Positions 45,052-55,214 of a stretch of 64,000 nt of DNA are shown here, piece after piece (within the stretch, counting starts at the first letter, position 1; each line of letters starts with the position of its first letter). Origin of the DNA: Nostoc sp. FACHB-152 (lineage in GTDB: Bacteria; Cyanobacteriota; Cyanobacteriia; Cyanobacteriales; Nostocaceae); the NCBI RefSeq assembly GCF_014697475.1, contig NZ_JACJRV010000012.1, positions 81,924-145,923 of the forward strand, in the 5' to 3' direction. Both the position numbers and the translations under genes were made by a program. Below the pieces are notes generated by a model. It was not told the origin of the DNA and searched no databases. It saw nothing but the letters and a program-made list of their open reading frames with translations.

Positions 45052-47754
45052 CTACTCTCGATTGACGGTAACAATCATCTCTGTTCCTTCTCCAGGTTGA
45101 CTCCGAATCGTGAGTTGTGCGCCGATGCGCTCTGCCCGTTCGCTCATACCAAGTAAGCCAAATCCCTCAGAGGCTGGAATACTCCCGACTCCAAACCCCT
45201 GTCCATTGTCTTTCACGCGCAAGCAAAATCGATCGCGATCGTAGATTAGCTCCACTCGAATTTCATCAGCATTGGCGTGTCGAATCGCATTGGTTAAGGC
45301 TTCCTGCCCAATCCGCAGTAGATTACTCTCGACTTCAGTCGGCAGAGAATATACTGCACCCTCAATCTCATAATATAAAGTGGTATCCATTGCGGCAGTT
45401 CTGAGTTGAGCGACGAGACGATGTAGAGCGCTCTGTAGACTGCCTTCCTCCAAAAGCTGAGGACGGAGTGCTACTACCGATCGCCGCGCTTCAACCAGTC
45501 CAGTTCGCGCCAATTCTTTGATCAGGTCTAGGTGTGCCTCAGTTGCTTCTGAATCATCCGTTAGCACCTGTTTTGCCGCTCCCACCTGAGCCAGAATGCC
45601 TGTAAACGCCTGAGCGAGTGTGTCGTGAATTTCACGCGCCATGCGGTTGCGTTCTTCCAAAATTGAGGCCGCTTCTGCTCGCTTTTGCAGCGTAATATCT
45701 CGCGCTATCCAAATCACCTGCTCGTGCCGAATCGGTGCAATGCGCGCCGAAAACCAGATTTCTCGTTCAGCTATCCACTGGCTGTATTCAACTGTGAGTA
45801 CTTGTTGGGTTCTCAGCACCTGCTGAATGTAACTCAGGAATTCATCAGCTTGTTCCGTAGCATAGATTTGATGCAGTGTTTTACCAAAATACTCCTCCCT
45901 ATGCAACTCTCCATAGGACGGATTCCCTTTGATTGCACAGATCAATTGTCCCTTACTATTGAAGATACACATTGGATCGGGAATAGCTGAAAAGAGCGCT
46001 CGTAGCTCTGCTTCAGAGGCTTGCAATGCTACTTCTGCCTGTTTGTGATCGCTAATATCTGCAAGCACCCCTTCGATGTAGTCATCGTCTGCATTCAGAT
46101 AAGAAGAGAAAAGCCCCCAAAACACTGTCCCATCTCGTTTTCGCATCTGTGCTTCAAAGCTTCGCACTTCCCCATCCCGCTTCATCACCTCAATGCCTTG
46201 TTGGCGATCGCTGGGATTGACCCAATAGCCTGTAGTGTGTTCAATTCCAATCATCTCTTGGGGTGAATCAAAACCAAATAGATCGGCAAAGCGTTGATTG
46301 GCATTGAGAATTAAGCCATCATCGGTGCGGGTTCGGTAGATACCAACCTGGGAGTTTTCAAAGATAGTTCGGAACTTGGCTTCACTGCGTTGTAATGCCT
46401 CTTCTGCTTGTCTACGCTGGGTGGTGTCATTGCCAACCGATAAGATTTCAACGACATCTCCCTGTTCATTGAAGATGGCTTGATTTGACCAAACAACCCA
46501 AACTCGCCGACCGTCTCGACACAGGTTTTCACCCTCGCCTTGCGGGTACGATTGAGGATTACGAAGTAAATCATGGACAAAGGGTTTGACATCGCGTCCA
46601 GAGATTTCGATGTCTGGAATGATTGTTTCAAATAAGGTTCGCCCTAAAATCTGATGTTCTTCATAGCCAAGAAGTTTTACCCCATAATCATTGATGTAGC
46701 GAATCCGTCCTTGCGGATCATAGCGAATGATAACGGAATTCGCGGTTTGTAGCAGGTTGCGATAATTTGCTTCACTTTGTCTCAATGCGGCTTCGGTTTG
46801 TTGACGTTCCGCGATCTCCTGCTGCAAAGCTTGAGTTTGTTCTTCTACCTTCCTTTCCAGTGTTTCGGAATAATCCGATAACCGTTCATATAACCGAGCA
46901 TTCTCCAGTGAAATTGCTGCCTGAGCAATCAACAGTTTAAGGACTTGTAGGCGATCGCTAGTAAACACTCCGGTACTGAGATTGTTCTCTAGATAAAGTA
47001 TGCCAATCAGCTGATTTTGCTTAAGAATGGGCATACACAAGAGCGATCGCGTTTGTTGGTTTTGAATATACCGATCAGTCAAAAAAGACGGTTCGCTGAT
47101 TGCATCATCAAACACCAGAGTTTCAAATGTGCGTTCTACTGATTGGATGAGGGAGACAGGAATTGTTGCACAGCCAGCAACAGTGATCTTTTCTAGGTTA
47201 CACTGTCTACTTCCACTGCACTGAGCCACAACAGTGAGCCGATCATCTTCCAGGAGAACCAGAGCGCCAGTTTCGGCTCCGGCATTTTCTATCACCACCT
47301 GCATCAACGTTGCAGTTAATTGATCGAGATGGATCGTTTCTGAGATGGCTTGAGCCGCTTTCATCGCCGCAGCCCAATTGATCGCCGCAGTCGGATGACG
47401 GATCGTTTCATCGGTCACGATTGAATGTGATTGCCGAACTAGGTTGGTGTTGAGGAGTTGTGGATAGCGTTTTTCTAAATCTTTAACTTTAGCGGTTGCG
47501 CCCCAGCGATCGTAGCAATATTGCGCCTCTTCTATGTAAGTTTGAGCAATTTTTGACCGCCCTCGCGCCAGATAATGTTTAGCCGCTAATTCATAGGCGA
47601 GTGCTTCTTCCTGGATCAACTCATTTTCAGCAGCCACCGCGATCGCTCGCTCGTAAAACTCTTCAGCCTCAAAAAATTGCCCTAAGACTCGCGCTTTTTC
47701 TGCCTCGACTAAATGAAAGTTACATAAATAATTCATGGGGCGTGTTCTGCCCAT
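45052..47754 (-). CDS. GAF-PAS(x3) histidine kinase of NarX type, N-terminally truncated form
   Basis: A 900-residue sensor kinase. Residues ~7-105 are TPR-like (FFEAEEFYERAIAVAAEN, then EEALAYELAAKHYLARGRSK, RWGATAKVKDLEKRYPQLL). This segment normally lies in the middle of giant cyanobacterial Ser/Thr-kinase-ATPase-GAF-HK proteins, so the N-terminal kinase and ATPase parts are absent here. Then come a GAF domain (~140-285), a coiled coil, three PAS regions (~330-690), a HisKA_3 domain with the phospho-His in MAREIHDTLAQAFTG, and an HATPase domain with RVKDNGQGFGVG and GLLGMSERAE. It is cytosolic, with no membrane segment. The paired response regulator follows 7 nt downstream. Confidence 0.92.
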   Translation of the reverse strand: MGRTRPMNYLCNFHLVEAEKARVLGQFFEAEEFYERAIAVAAENELIQEEALAYELAAKHYLARGRSKIAQTYIEEAQYCYDRWGATAKVKDLEKRYPQLLNTNLVRQSHSIVTDETIRHPTAAINWAAAMKAAQAISETIHLDQLTATLMQVVIENAGAETGALVLLEDDRLTVVAQCSGSRQCNLEKITVAGCATIPVSLIQSVERTFETLVFDDAISEPSFLTDRYIQNQQTRSLLCMPILKQNQLIGILYLENNLSTGVFTSDRLQVLKLLIAQAAISLENARLYERLSDYSETLERKVEEQTQALQQEIAERQQTEAALRQSEANYRNLLQTANSVIIRYDPQGRIRYINDYGVKLLGYEEHQILGRTLFETIIPDIEISGRDVKPFVHDLLRNPQSYPQGEGENLCRDGRRVWVVWSNQAIFNEQGDVVEILSVGNDTTQRRQAEEALQRSEAKFRTIFENSQVGIYRTRTDDGLILNANQRFADLFGFDSPQEMIGIEHTTGYWVNPSDRQQGIEVMKRDGEVRSFEAQMRKRDGTVFWGLFSSYLNADDDYIEGVLADISDHKQAEVALQASEAELRALFSAIPDPMCIFNSKGQLICAIKGNPSYGELHREEYFGKTLHQIYATEQADEFLSYIQQVLRTQQVLTVEYSQWIAEREIWFSARIAPIRHEQVIWIARDITLQKRAEAASILEERNRMAREIHDTLAQAFTGILAQVGAAKQVLTDDSEATEAHLDLIKELARTGLVEARRSVVALRPQLLEEGSLQSALHRLVAQLRTAAMDTTLYYEIEGAVYSLPTEVESNLLRIGQEALTNAIRHANADEIRVELIYDRDRFCLRVKDNGQGFGVGSIPASEGFGLLGMSERAERIGAQLTIRSQPGEGTEMIVTVNRE

Positions 47755-47856
47755 TTCTGCATCTTTTCTTGATTGATGTTAACACAATTTAGTACTTATG
47801 CCATAAGGTCAACTTAACTACACAAAGGACAAAATTTTAGCCAGTCTGGGATGAAC

Positions 47857-48000
47857 CTATCCCACTAATAAAATTCTGTTAATCCAGATATGAATTGTGG
47901 CAAGAGCAACAAAAGCATTGAAACAGGCAGCAATCCTTTCCCACCGAACAACAAGCCTGCGGTATTTTCGTTGGAACCACGCGGAGTATGAGCTTAGTGA
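47857..48000 (-). pseudogene. IS5-family transposase remnant (C-terminus)
   Basis: The minus strand reads AWFQRKYRRLVVRWERIAA, then FNAFVALATIHIWINRIL to a stop at 47857. RLVVRWER and FxAFxALATIHIW are the C-terminal signature of IS5-type DDE transposases. The rest of the gene and clear terminal repeats are missing. It marks one side of the island. Confidence 0.75.
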
Positions 48001-48149
48001 TGTGCAGCCCTACGTCACAATTTAAGCTTTCAGCAACCAGCGATCGCTCATTCTCAATCAACGTTACTCGATTCAGGCGATCGCCATAATAGCTATATAA
48101 TTTTTAAAATTAATTTTTAGTCTAACTAATTATTCTCGTTTTACACAAC

Positions 48150-48641
48150 TTAAACCTGGAACCACGCTGTTAAAGCTACGGCTAATGCATCCGCAGCATC
48201 ATCTGGTCTGGGAATAGTCTGCAAATCTAACTCTCGTGCTACAGCTGCTTGCACATCAGATTTGTCTGCATTGCCATACCCAGTTAAGGCTTGTTTAATT
48301 TGAGCCGGAGTAAATTCTACATATGGTAAACGGTGTTGTCCCAAAACTAACATGACGACACCGCGAGCTTGTGCTACAAGTATAGTGCTTGACATACGAT
48401 AGAAGAACAACTTCTCGATCGCTACCAAGTCTGGTTGCAATTGCTGAATCAGGGTGTGCAAATCGTCAAACAAGGTACACAATCGCTGTCCCATTTCTGC
48501 ATCTGCCGAGGTAGTGATCACCCCAAAGTCCAGCATATTAACTTCAGTGTCTTCTACCTTGTTAGGGCTTTGTTTGCAATTAATTGCGCCAAATCCTAAA
48601 ATCGCTAATCCAGGATCTAAACCTAAAATTCGTTTTTCCAT
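48150..48641 (-). CDS. ruvC: Holliday junction resolvase RuvC
   Basis: The 163-residue resolvase that cuts Holliday junctions with RuvAB. Acidic residues are in place: [26 protein letters not shown], and [30 protein letters not shown] is the typical DNA-contact loop. The start is the ATG at 48641 ([11 protein letters not shown]); 17 upstream in-frame residues are not conserved. Confidence 0.95.
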   Translation of the reverse strand: MEKRILGLDPGLAILGFGAINCKQSPNKVEDTEVNMLDFGVITTSADAEMGQRLCTLFDDLHTLIQQLQPDLVAIEKLFFYRMSSTILVAQARGVVMLVLGQHRLPYVEFTPAQIKQALTGYGNADKSDVQAAVARELDLQTIPRPDDAADALAVALTAWFQV

Positions 48642-48815
48642 TAAAGTATTTTTGGTCAAGCCAGGGTATTGTTTTACTGTGAATACAGGCAACTTTGATG
48701 ACTTGTTGTAAGTCTCAAAGCCTTGAAATATTCCATAATTACATACTTGGCGTTAAAACCAGGTAGTGTAAATTTTCTGTTAATCATTAGTTTGTAGCAC
48801 TGCTTTAAATCAGGT

Positions 48816-50186
48816 ATGTCAAATGGTTTTCTCAGACAAGCCCTCAACGCCCTGCAACAGCAGTCGCGCAGTCGCACATCTCATCGCGTTAACCAATGGT
48901 TTAAGTGGTTATCTCCAGGACTGTCGATCAAACGCTGGTTGCTAATCAGCCTTGGTGGTGTACTGCTGGCAAGTTTAGGGTTAGCAATATGGGTAAAGCT
49001 GACTCCGATTTTTTGGTTGTTGGAGTTGCTGAGGGGTTTTCTGGGAGTGATTACCAACATCCTACCCAACTATATCAGTGGCCCTTTGGTGTTGCTTTTC
49101 GGTTTACTTTTGCTGCTTTGGGGACAAACTCGCACTTTCGGTTCAATTACTGAGGTACTCAAACCAGAAGGTGAAGCTGAACTCATTGATGTTTTATTGG
49201 CACATCGCCGCTTGTACCGTGGGCCAAAAATAGTGGTGATTGGTGGTGGTACAGGACTTTCAACGTTGCTACGGGGATTGAAAATCTATAGTGCTAATAT
49301 TACAGCGATCGTCACTGTTGCTGATGATGGTGGATCTTCTGGGCGGTTACGTCAGGAATTTGGAGTTTTACCACCTGGAGATATTCGCAATTGTTTAGCT
49401 GCGTTAGCAGACGAAGAAAAACTATTAACCGAATTATTTCAATACCGCTTTCGGGCTGGTGATGGGTTGACGGGGCATAGTTTTGGCAATTTGTTTTTAA
49501 CTGCGATGAGTGATATTACTGGAGATTTGGAACGGGCTGTGGCTGCTAGTTCCAAGGTGCTAGCAGTGCGAGGACAAGTTTTGCCAGCAACGCTCAGTGA
49601 TGTTCGCCTGTGGGCAGAATTAGAAGACGGTCGTCGCATTGATGGCGAATCGAACATTCCAAAAGCGGGTGGTAAAATTACCAAAATTGGTTGTATTCCA
49701 GCTAACCCGCCAGCGTTACCTGCCGTCATTAAAGCGATCAAAGATGCTGACTATATTATTATTGGGCCGGGTAGCTTATACACTAGTTTGATTCCTAACT
49801 TATTAGTACCAGAAATTGCTGCGGCGATCGCTCAAACAAAAGTTCCCCGCATTTATGTCTGCAACATCATGACCCAACCAGGAGAAACTCAAGGATATAC
49901 TGTTGCTGATCATATTAGAGCCATTGACAATGCTTGCGGACAAGTAAAGCTATTTGATGCTGTACTAGTACACAAAAAGTCTCCTTCTCCCCAGTCACTC
50001 ATCCGCTATGCACAGCAAAATTCTCATCCTGTTTTCTTAGATAGAGAAGATGTAACTGGCTTAGGGCGAAGGATTGTTTTAGCTAATGTATTGTATGAAG
50101 ATGAAACTGGTGTTGTACGTCACAATCCCCAAAAATTATCAAAAGTCTTGTTGAAGTGGTACGGTGGCGCTCATCATGGAAAATGA
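48816..50186 (+). CDS. yvcK: YvcK/CofD-like (UDP-GlcNAc-binding) family protein
   Basis: A 456-residue protein. The N-terminus has two membrane helices ([33 protein letters not shown]), as in cyanobacterial members. The Rossmann-like domain shows [52 protein letters not shown] and [18 protein letters not shown]. YvcK in Bacillus binds UDP-GlcNAc and supports cell shape and carbon balance. The CofD-like active site is present in part only. tsaE follows 68 nt downstream. Confidence 0.92.
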   Translation: MSNGFLRQALNALQQQSRSRTSHRVNQWFKWLSPGLSIKRWLLISLGGVLLASLGLAIWVKLTPIFWLLELLRGFLGVITNILPNYISGPLVLLFGLLLLLWGQTRTFGSITEVLKPEGEAELIDVLLAHRRLYRGPKIVVIGGGTGLSTLLRGLKIYSANITAIVTVADDGGSSGRLRQEFGVLPPGDIRNCLAALADEEKLLTELFQYRFRAGDGLTGHSFGNLFLTAMSDITGDLERAVAASSKVLAVRGQVLPATLSDVRLWAELEDGRRIDGESNIPKAGGKITKIGCIPANPPALPAVIKAIKDADYIIIGPGSLYTSLIPNLLVPEIAAAIAQTKVPRIYVCNIMTQPGETQGYTVADHIRAIDNACGQVKLFDAVLVHKKSPSPQSLIRYAQQNSHPVFLDREDVTGLGRRIVLANVLYEDETGVVRHNPQKLSKVLLKWYGGAHHGK

Positions 50187-50220
50187 GAATTTGTCCTTTG
50201 TTATTGGTCATTTGTTTAGA

Positions 50221-50254
50221 CTAATGACTAATGACTAATGACCAATGACTAATT
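50221..50254. repeat. Heptad tandem repeat between yvcK and tsaE
   Basis: Units of ctaatga (the fourth is ccaatga). The upstream ttattggtcattt can pair with the ccaatga part. Confidence 0.8.
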
Positions 50255-50710
50255 ATGAAAATTTTGCTTACAGATGTAAAAGCAACCCTGGATTTGGGTA
50301 TAAAACTCGGTCAAACTTTGACTCCTGGCAGTGTCATTTTACTAGAAGGAGATTTAGGTGCTGGTAAAACAACGCTAGTTCAAGGTATAGGCCAAGGTTT
50401 AGGAATCACAGAATCAGTTGTCAGCCCTACTTTTACTCTGATTAATGAATACACGCAAGGACGCATACCTCTTTACCACCTGGATTTATATCGTTTAGAA
50501 CCACAAGAGGTAACGGCTTTGAACTTAGAAACCTATTGGGAAGGGATTGAGGTAGAACCAGGAATTATAGCCATAGAGTGGGCAGAACGAATGCCTTACC
50601 TACCAGATAGTTATCTGCTTTTAAATTTAACTTATGGAGAGGAAGGTAATCGTCAAGCCCAACTCAAACCCTTTAATTGCGATATTCCAGAATTAATTGC
50701 CAGCGTTTGA
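50255..50710 (+). CDS. tsaE: tRNA threonylcarbamoyladenosine biosynthesis ATPase TsaE
   Basis: A 151-residue P-loop protein: Walker A GDLGAGKTTLVQGIGQGLG, then VVSPTFTLINEY, YHLDLYRLE and IAIEWAERM. TsaE works with TsaB and TsaD to attach t6A to position 37 of ANN-decoding tRNAs. Length is normal and both ends match the family. It follows yvcK on the same strand. Confidence 0.95.
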   Translation: MKILLTDVKATLDLGIKLGQTLTPGSVILLEGDLGAGKTTLVQGIGQGLGITESVVSPTFTLINEYTQGRIPLYHLDLYRLEPQEVTALNLETYWEGIEVEPGIIAIEWAERMPYLPDSYLLLNLTYGEEGNRQAQLKPFNCDIPELIASV

Positions 50711-50858
50711 AAGCTTAATTTACATTTAGAAAAAATAATATAGAATATTTATTATATTGTGAGCAAGTAAAAGCTGATTAAATCATACTGCCCACAAAAA
50801 GTGTGAGCGGCAGAAACCACCGCTCATCGTCCATACTTGATTGATGTAAGTTGCGAGA

Positions 50859-50897
50859 GCTTTCAAGCTCAAGTTCTACTAACTGAACTACATAGAC
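50859..50897 (-). other. tRNA-like 5'-half relic
   Basis: The minus strand reads gtctatgtagttcagttagt, then agaacttgagcttgaaagct. It fits a 7-nt acceptor strand, U8-A9, a D-stem gttc/gaac and a near-complete anticodon arm with GAA. No T-arm or 3' acceptor strand follows, so it cannot be a working tRNA. Confidence 0.25.
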
Positions 50898-52019
50898 AAG
50901 TGTCCTACTCCAGTCAGCCTCACATGATTACAACACTATAAAATTTTTACCGATAGCCGAGGGCGGATTCTACACTCGTTCTATCTACCGCTACCACGTT
51001 CATCGAAGAAAATCACTAACATTGCTGCCTTCATTATTCAAAAATCAATGGAATACTGTTTAACAAGAGTCTGGTGATGACATTTACTGGCTAGCTGGCT
51101 ACGTTGAGCTAAGTTTGGTGTATGCTCGCAGATGATATTGCCGTATATGTCCATAAGTATTGAATTGAGTGAGTCAAAGCAGCTGAATGGAACAAACCTC
51201 TTGAGGGTGATATTTAGCAAACTGACAGATTTTGAAATACCTGCGCTCAAGGGTCATCACATTCAAATCGGAACTGACCTTAACTTGTGATGAGATCAAA
51301 TCATCTTTCTAAGCAGGCTCATCAGATGATTTTTGGTTAACCAGTCAATACTGGTACATTTGTTTAATCTGTTTGTACTATGTTTGTTTTACTGACCACC
51401 TACCTTTAACTACCTAAGTGAATTGTTTCTTTTAGTTGTTTAATTAGATGCTCGGTTTTTGTGACTAACTCCGTTTTATTGGCTGATACTGGGCGTTCTA
51501 GCCAAGCACTACCCGGAATACAAAACAATCAGAAGTATAAAAATTAGGATTTAAAATCGTACAAATTAAGTGCATATAAAATTTTTATATGTATAAAACA
51601 GAGTTTCCACAAAAATTTGCCCGTTTACTTAACCCTATTAATTCTCTTCCGTTTTAAGGTGAAAAATCCGGATAGGTAAACACAAAAAACTAGTTGAGAA
51701 ACGTTAAATAATCTACGATCGCAATAGCTATCGTTCACGTTATCCTTTGAGCTAGTATTCCCAAGATAAAAACAAGATCTGCAAGCAAAAAGTAACTAAT
51801 TATAAAGTTATTAGCCAAATTAATTTAAATTCGCTGCTCTACAAGAAAATCTTATAAATTTACCGAAAATAATTCATGAACCCCAAATATTTTTAACCAA
51901 TTAACATAAGATTTATCCAAATTAAAATCGTATAAACACTAAATTTTTATTTTAAAAATATTAATTTTAGTATTTATACTTAGGTAATTTATTTAGGAGT
52001 GATAAAAATTCAATGGGTT

Positions 52020-52060
52020 ATATGGCGTGATGATTGTGCTGAAGATTAATCACGCCATAT
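52020..52060. terminator. 12-bp hairpin
   Basis: Perfect arms atatggcgtgat / atcacgccatat with a 17-nt loop. There is no T tract; possibly the end of the dihydroorotase-gene transcript (minus strand). Confidence 0.4.
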
Positions 52061-52066
52061 AAACTT

Positions 52067-52161
52067 ATACCGTTTCACTTTAAGTTTGATACAAATAGGG
52101 AGCAGGGGGGCAGAGGAGCAGAGGAGAAATGATTTGTATCATTTATTTGGTGAAATGGTAT
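52067..52161. repeat. Short inverted-repeat element (ataccgtttcac ends)
   Basis: Ends ataccgtttcac and gtgaaatggtat, with the G-rich agcagaggag motif inside. MITE-like and non-coding. Confidence 0.6.
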
Positions 52162-52207
52162 TAGCTATGTTCGCTTTTATTACACTTGGCTCGATGCAGC
52201 GTGTTTT

Positions 52208-53522
52208 TTACAAAAAAGTTAAAGCTTGACCACGCACATCCTGATTTACATAGCCTTGTTCATAAACAATTTGCCCACTAACAACAGTAATTACAGGCCA
52301 GCCTGTGAGGTTCCAGCCTTCAAAGGGACTCCAACCGCACTTAGTTAACAATTCTTCGCGTTGAACTGGACGGTAAGTATCCAAATTAACCAGCACTAAA
52401 TCAGCATCGTAACCGGGTGCGATCGCTCCTTTGTTGGGAATACCATAACCTTTAGCTACAGCCTGAGACATCCAGTTAGCTACTTGGGCAACGGTACATT
52501 TTCCTTGCTTTGCCGCAGTTAACATCAATGGTAAGGAAGTTTCCACCCCTGGCATTCCTGAGGGAGTATTCGGATATTCTTGAGCTTTTTCGACTAAGGT
52601 GTGGGGTGCGTGGTCTGTGGCGATAAAATCAATTACACCATCACGTAAAGCTTGCCAGAGAACTTCATTATCGTAGGGCGATCGCAACGGTGGATTCATT
52701 TGCGCTAACGTGCCAATCGTTTCATAAGCACTAGTATTCAATAATAAATGTTGTGGTGTTACCTCAGCAGTTACCCAACTCGGTTTATTTTCACGCAACA
52801 ACTGGGCTTCTTCGGCTGTGGACATATGCAAAATATGTAACCGACGTTGATATTGTTTAGAAAGTTTTAAGGCTTTTTGCGTGGCTAACAATGCTGCTTG
52901 ATTATCTTGAATTTGCGAGTGAATCGCTGGGTCATGAATACCAGCAAATTCTTGCCGTCGCTGATTGATGCGTTCTTGGTCTTCGGCATGAACGGCAATT
53001 AAGCGATCACCTTGAGCAAAAATAGTTTCTAATACAGTATCTTGGTCAACAAGTAACTGACCATGCATCGACCCCATAAAAATTTTAATGCCCGGTGTCG
53101 GCTTCGCTGTCAGCAAATCTGGCAGAATCTCTGCTGTTGCGCCAATAAAAAGCCGTAATTCACCACACACTTGTTAGCCGCACGTTGCAATTTATCATCT
53201 AAGTCCGCCTGGGTAGTAGTCAGAGGGCGGGTGTTGGGCATTTCTAAAAAGGAAGTGACACCACCTTTGGCACAGAACTGGCTGTGAATAAATCTTCCTT
53301 ATGTTCTAAGCCCGGTTCTCTAAAATGCACTTGGGGATCGATAACTCCTGGCAACAAAGTTAACCCTTGTGCGTCAATTTCTTTGGTTGGGGAGGCTGAG
53401 GTAATCTCCGGTGCAATTTCTACGATGAGGCGATCGCGTGTGAGTACGTCCCCTACAATAAATTCACCATTGGGTAGGACAATGTGAGCGTTGCGAATTA
53501 ATAAACTTTGTGAAGATGACAT
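52208..53522 (-). pseudogene. Dihydroorotase/amidohydrolase (PyrC-like) broken by two frameshifts
   Basis: Three frames together rebuild one cyclic amidohydrolase of ~440 residues. Part 1 runs from 53522 ([37 protein letters not shown]) and leaves frame after LFTAS. Part 2 (53243-53165, [11 protein letters not shown] and following) is in a second frame. Part 3 ([13 protein letters not shown] onward, ~320 codons) is in a third and holds ATDHAPHT and VHAED. The joints are a 4-nt loss near TAS and one T lost from a T run before FIGAT. The first metal His is Gln (DPQVH). If correct, the enzyme is dead and another dihydroorotase must serve pyrimidine synthesis. Confidence 0.8.
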
Positions 53523-53765
53523 GAGATTAAAAAATTTCTAACAAAGACTCATATTACGGAAAACTCTACTCTTAGGTTAAACTTGGTTACATTCTTCGGC
53601 ATAACTTTTTGCAGCTGATTAAAAAAAAGTTTATTTTTAACTTATGAATCTGCCTGTGAAAATGCCAACATCAACTAGAAAAATCTAATTTTCTCGTTAA
53701 GATTAACAAATATAGTATCCCTGAGTCAGTTAACTACTTACACTTTTCCTTACTTCAGTACTTTC

Positions 53766-54407
53766 ATGCAAAATCAAGTGTCTGATAATAACTCTAGTCA
53801 AAAACCCGATAATTCCTGGATTGCCGAGCTAGGTAGAACAGTTGTATTAAGTATTGTTCTCGCTTTAGGCATTCGTACTTTTGTGGCCGAAGCTCGTTGG
53901 ATTCCTTCGGGATCTATGGAACCCACTCTGCATGGTACTCAAAACCAGTGGGAGGCAGACAAGATTATTGTTGATAAATTGAAGTATAAGTTTGCTACCC
54001 CGCAACGGGGAGATATTGTTGTCTTTTCACCTACAGATGAACTTAAAAGAGAACAATATCACGATGCTTTTATTAAACGTGTAATTGGCTTACCAGGAGA
54101 AACTGTAGAACTTAAGGATGGTAAAGTCTACATCAATAACAAACCCCTCGACGAAGAAAGCTATCTCAGCCCTAACCAAACAACAGTAGTTGATGTTTGC
54201 AATTCAGCACAGCAACCTGCTTTTTTAGCAAAACCGCAAACAATCCCACCAAATTCTTACTTAGTATTAGGTGATAACCGCAATAGTAGCTATGATAGCC
54301 GTTGCTGGGGTGTTGTACCTCAAGAGAATATTATCGGTCGGGCTGTCATGCGCTTTTGGCCGCTAAATCATGTTGGTAGCATTGATAAATCACCGCTTTA
54401 TCCTTAA
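53766..54407 (+). CDS. lepB: Signal peptidase I
   Basis: A 213-residue membrane protease that removes signal peptides. One N-terminal membrane helix (TVVLSIVLALGIRTFVAEA) is followed by the catalytic Ser in IPSGSMEPTL, the Lys in FIKRVIGLPGE, and the GDNRNSSYDSR box. The ATG at 53766 gives normal length. The MOSC gene follows 15 nt later, so the two are probably co-transcribed. Confidence 0.95.
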   Translation: MQNQVSDNNSSQKPDNSWIAELGRTVVLSIVLALGIRTFVAEARWIPSGSMEPTLHGTQNQWEADKIIVDKLKYKFATPQRGDIVVFSPTDELKREQYHDAFIKRVIGLPGETVELKDGKVYINNKPLDEESYLSPNQTTVVDVCNSAQQPAFLAKPQTIPPNSYLVLGDNRNSSYDSRCWGVVPQENIIGRAVMRFWPLNHVGSIDKSPLYP

Positions 54408-54422
54408 CCCAATCGTGGTTGA

Positions 54423-55214
54423 ATGCCGCATTTAGCCAAAATTATCATTTACCCAATCAAGTCCCTAGATGGGGTAGAAGTTACGCCAGCCAAAATTTTA
54501 TCTAGTGGCGCGCTGGAATGCGATCGCGAGTTTGCCATTGTGGACGAACAAGGTAAGTTTGTTAATGGCAAACGCCATGCCAAAATTCATTTACTGCGAT
54601 CGCAATTTAATATCGCAAACAGAACTATCTCCCTGCAAATTCCCGATCAAGATTTGCCGAGAGTTTTTCATTTGGATGATGAACGGCAAAAACTGGCAGC
54701 AACTTTGAGTAAGTTTTTTGGGTTTCCTGTGAGCTTAGTACAAAATCCTGTCATGGGCTTTCCTGATGATACTGATTCCCCTGGCCCAACGGTGATTAGT
54801 ACGGCAACTTTGGCAGAAGTCGCTTCTTGGTTTCCCGATGTAAGTGTTGAGCAAATGCCCCGTCGGGTACGTGCCAATATTGAAATTGACGATGTACCAC
54901 CGTTTTGGGAAGATCAATTATTTGCTCAATCAGATCAGTTAGTCTCCTTTAAGGTGGGAGATGTGCTGTTTTATGGTGTCAATCCATGTCAACGTTGTAT
55001 TGTGCCAACACGTCATCCTGAGTCAGGCGCAGCTTATCCAAATTTTCAGAAGATATTTGTTCAACAGCGCCAAGCTAGTTTGCCCAAGTGGGCGAATTCA
55101 TCGCGTTTTAATCATTTTTATCGCTTGAGTGTCAATACCCGATTGCCCTTATCAGAAGTTGGCAAACTTTTAAATATTGCTGACGAAGTTAAAATTTTAT
55201 CGGGTCATAATTAA
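54423..55214 (+). CDS. MOSC-domain protein
   Basis: A 263-residue protein: an N-terminal MOSC beta-barrel (KIIIYPIKSLDGVEVTPAKI, LECDREFAIVDEQGKFV) and a MOSC domain with the conserved cysteine in GVNPCQRCIVPTRHPESG. In MOSC proteins this cysteine carries sulfur or the Mo cofactor contact. The function is probably molybdopterin-related sulfur transfer or reductase, not provable here. It follows lepB closely. Confidence 0.88.
   Translation: MPHLAKIIIYPIKSLDGVEVTPAKILSSGALECDREFAIVDEQGKFVNGKRHAKIHLLRSQFNIANRTISLQIPDQDLPRVFHLDDERQKLAATLSKFFGFPVSLVQNPVMGFPDDTDSPGPTVISTATLAEVASWFPDVSVEQMPRRVRANIEIDDVPPFWEDQLFAQSDQLVSFKVGDVLFYGVNPCQRCIVPTRHPESGAAYPNFQKIFVQQRQASLPKWANSSRFNHFYRLSVNTRLPLSEVGKLLNIADEVKILSGHN

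Larger units (their letters stand above)
50711..52207. other. Long gene-free region (~1.5 kb)
   Basis: The largest spacer in the window. It contains a tRNA-like relic, a 7-bp hairpin (tgagcgg / ccgctca, 50805-50827), a 12-bp hairpin at 52020-52060 and a short inverted-repeat element at 52067-52161. A minus-strand frame at 51038-51250 has no recognisable features. Otherwise AT-rich. Confidence 0.5.

Noticed and set aside
51038..51250. 70-codon minus-strand frame in the large spacer
   Set aside because: No ribosome-binding site, no recognisable motif, no neighbour support.
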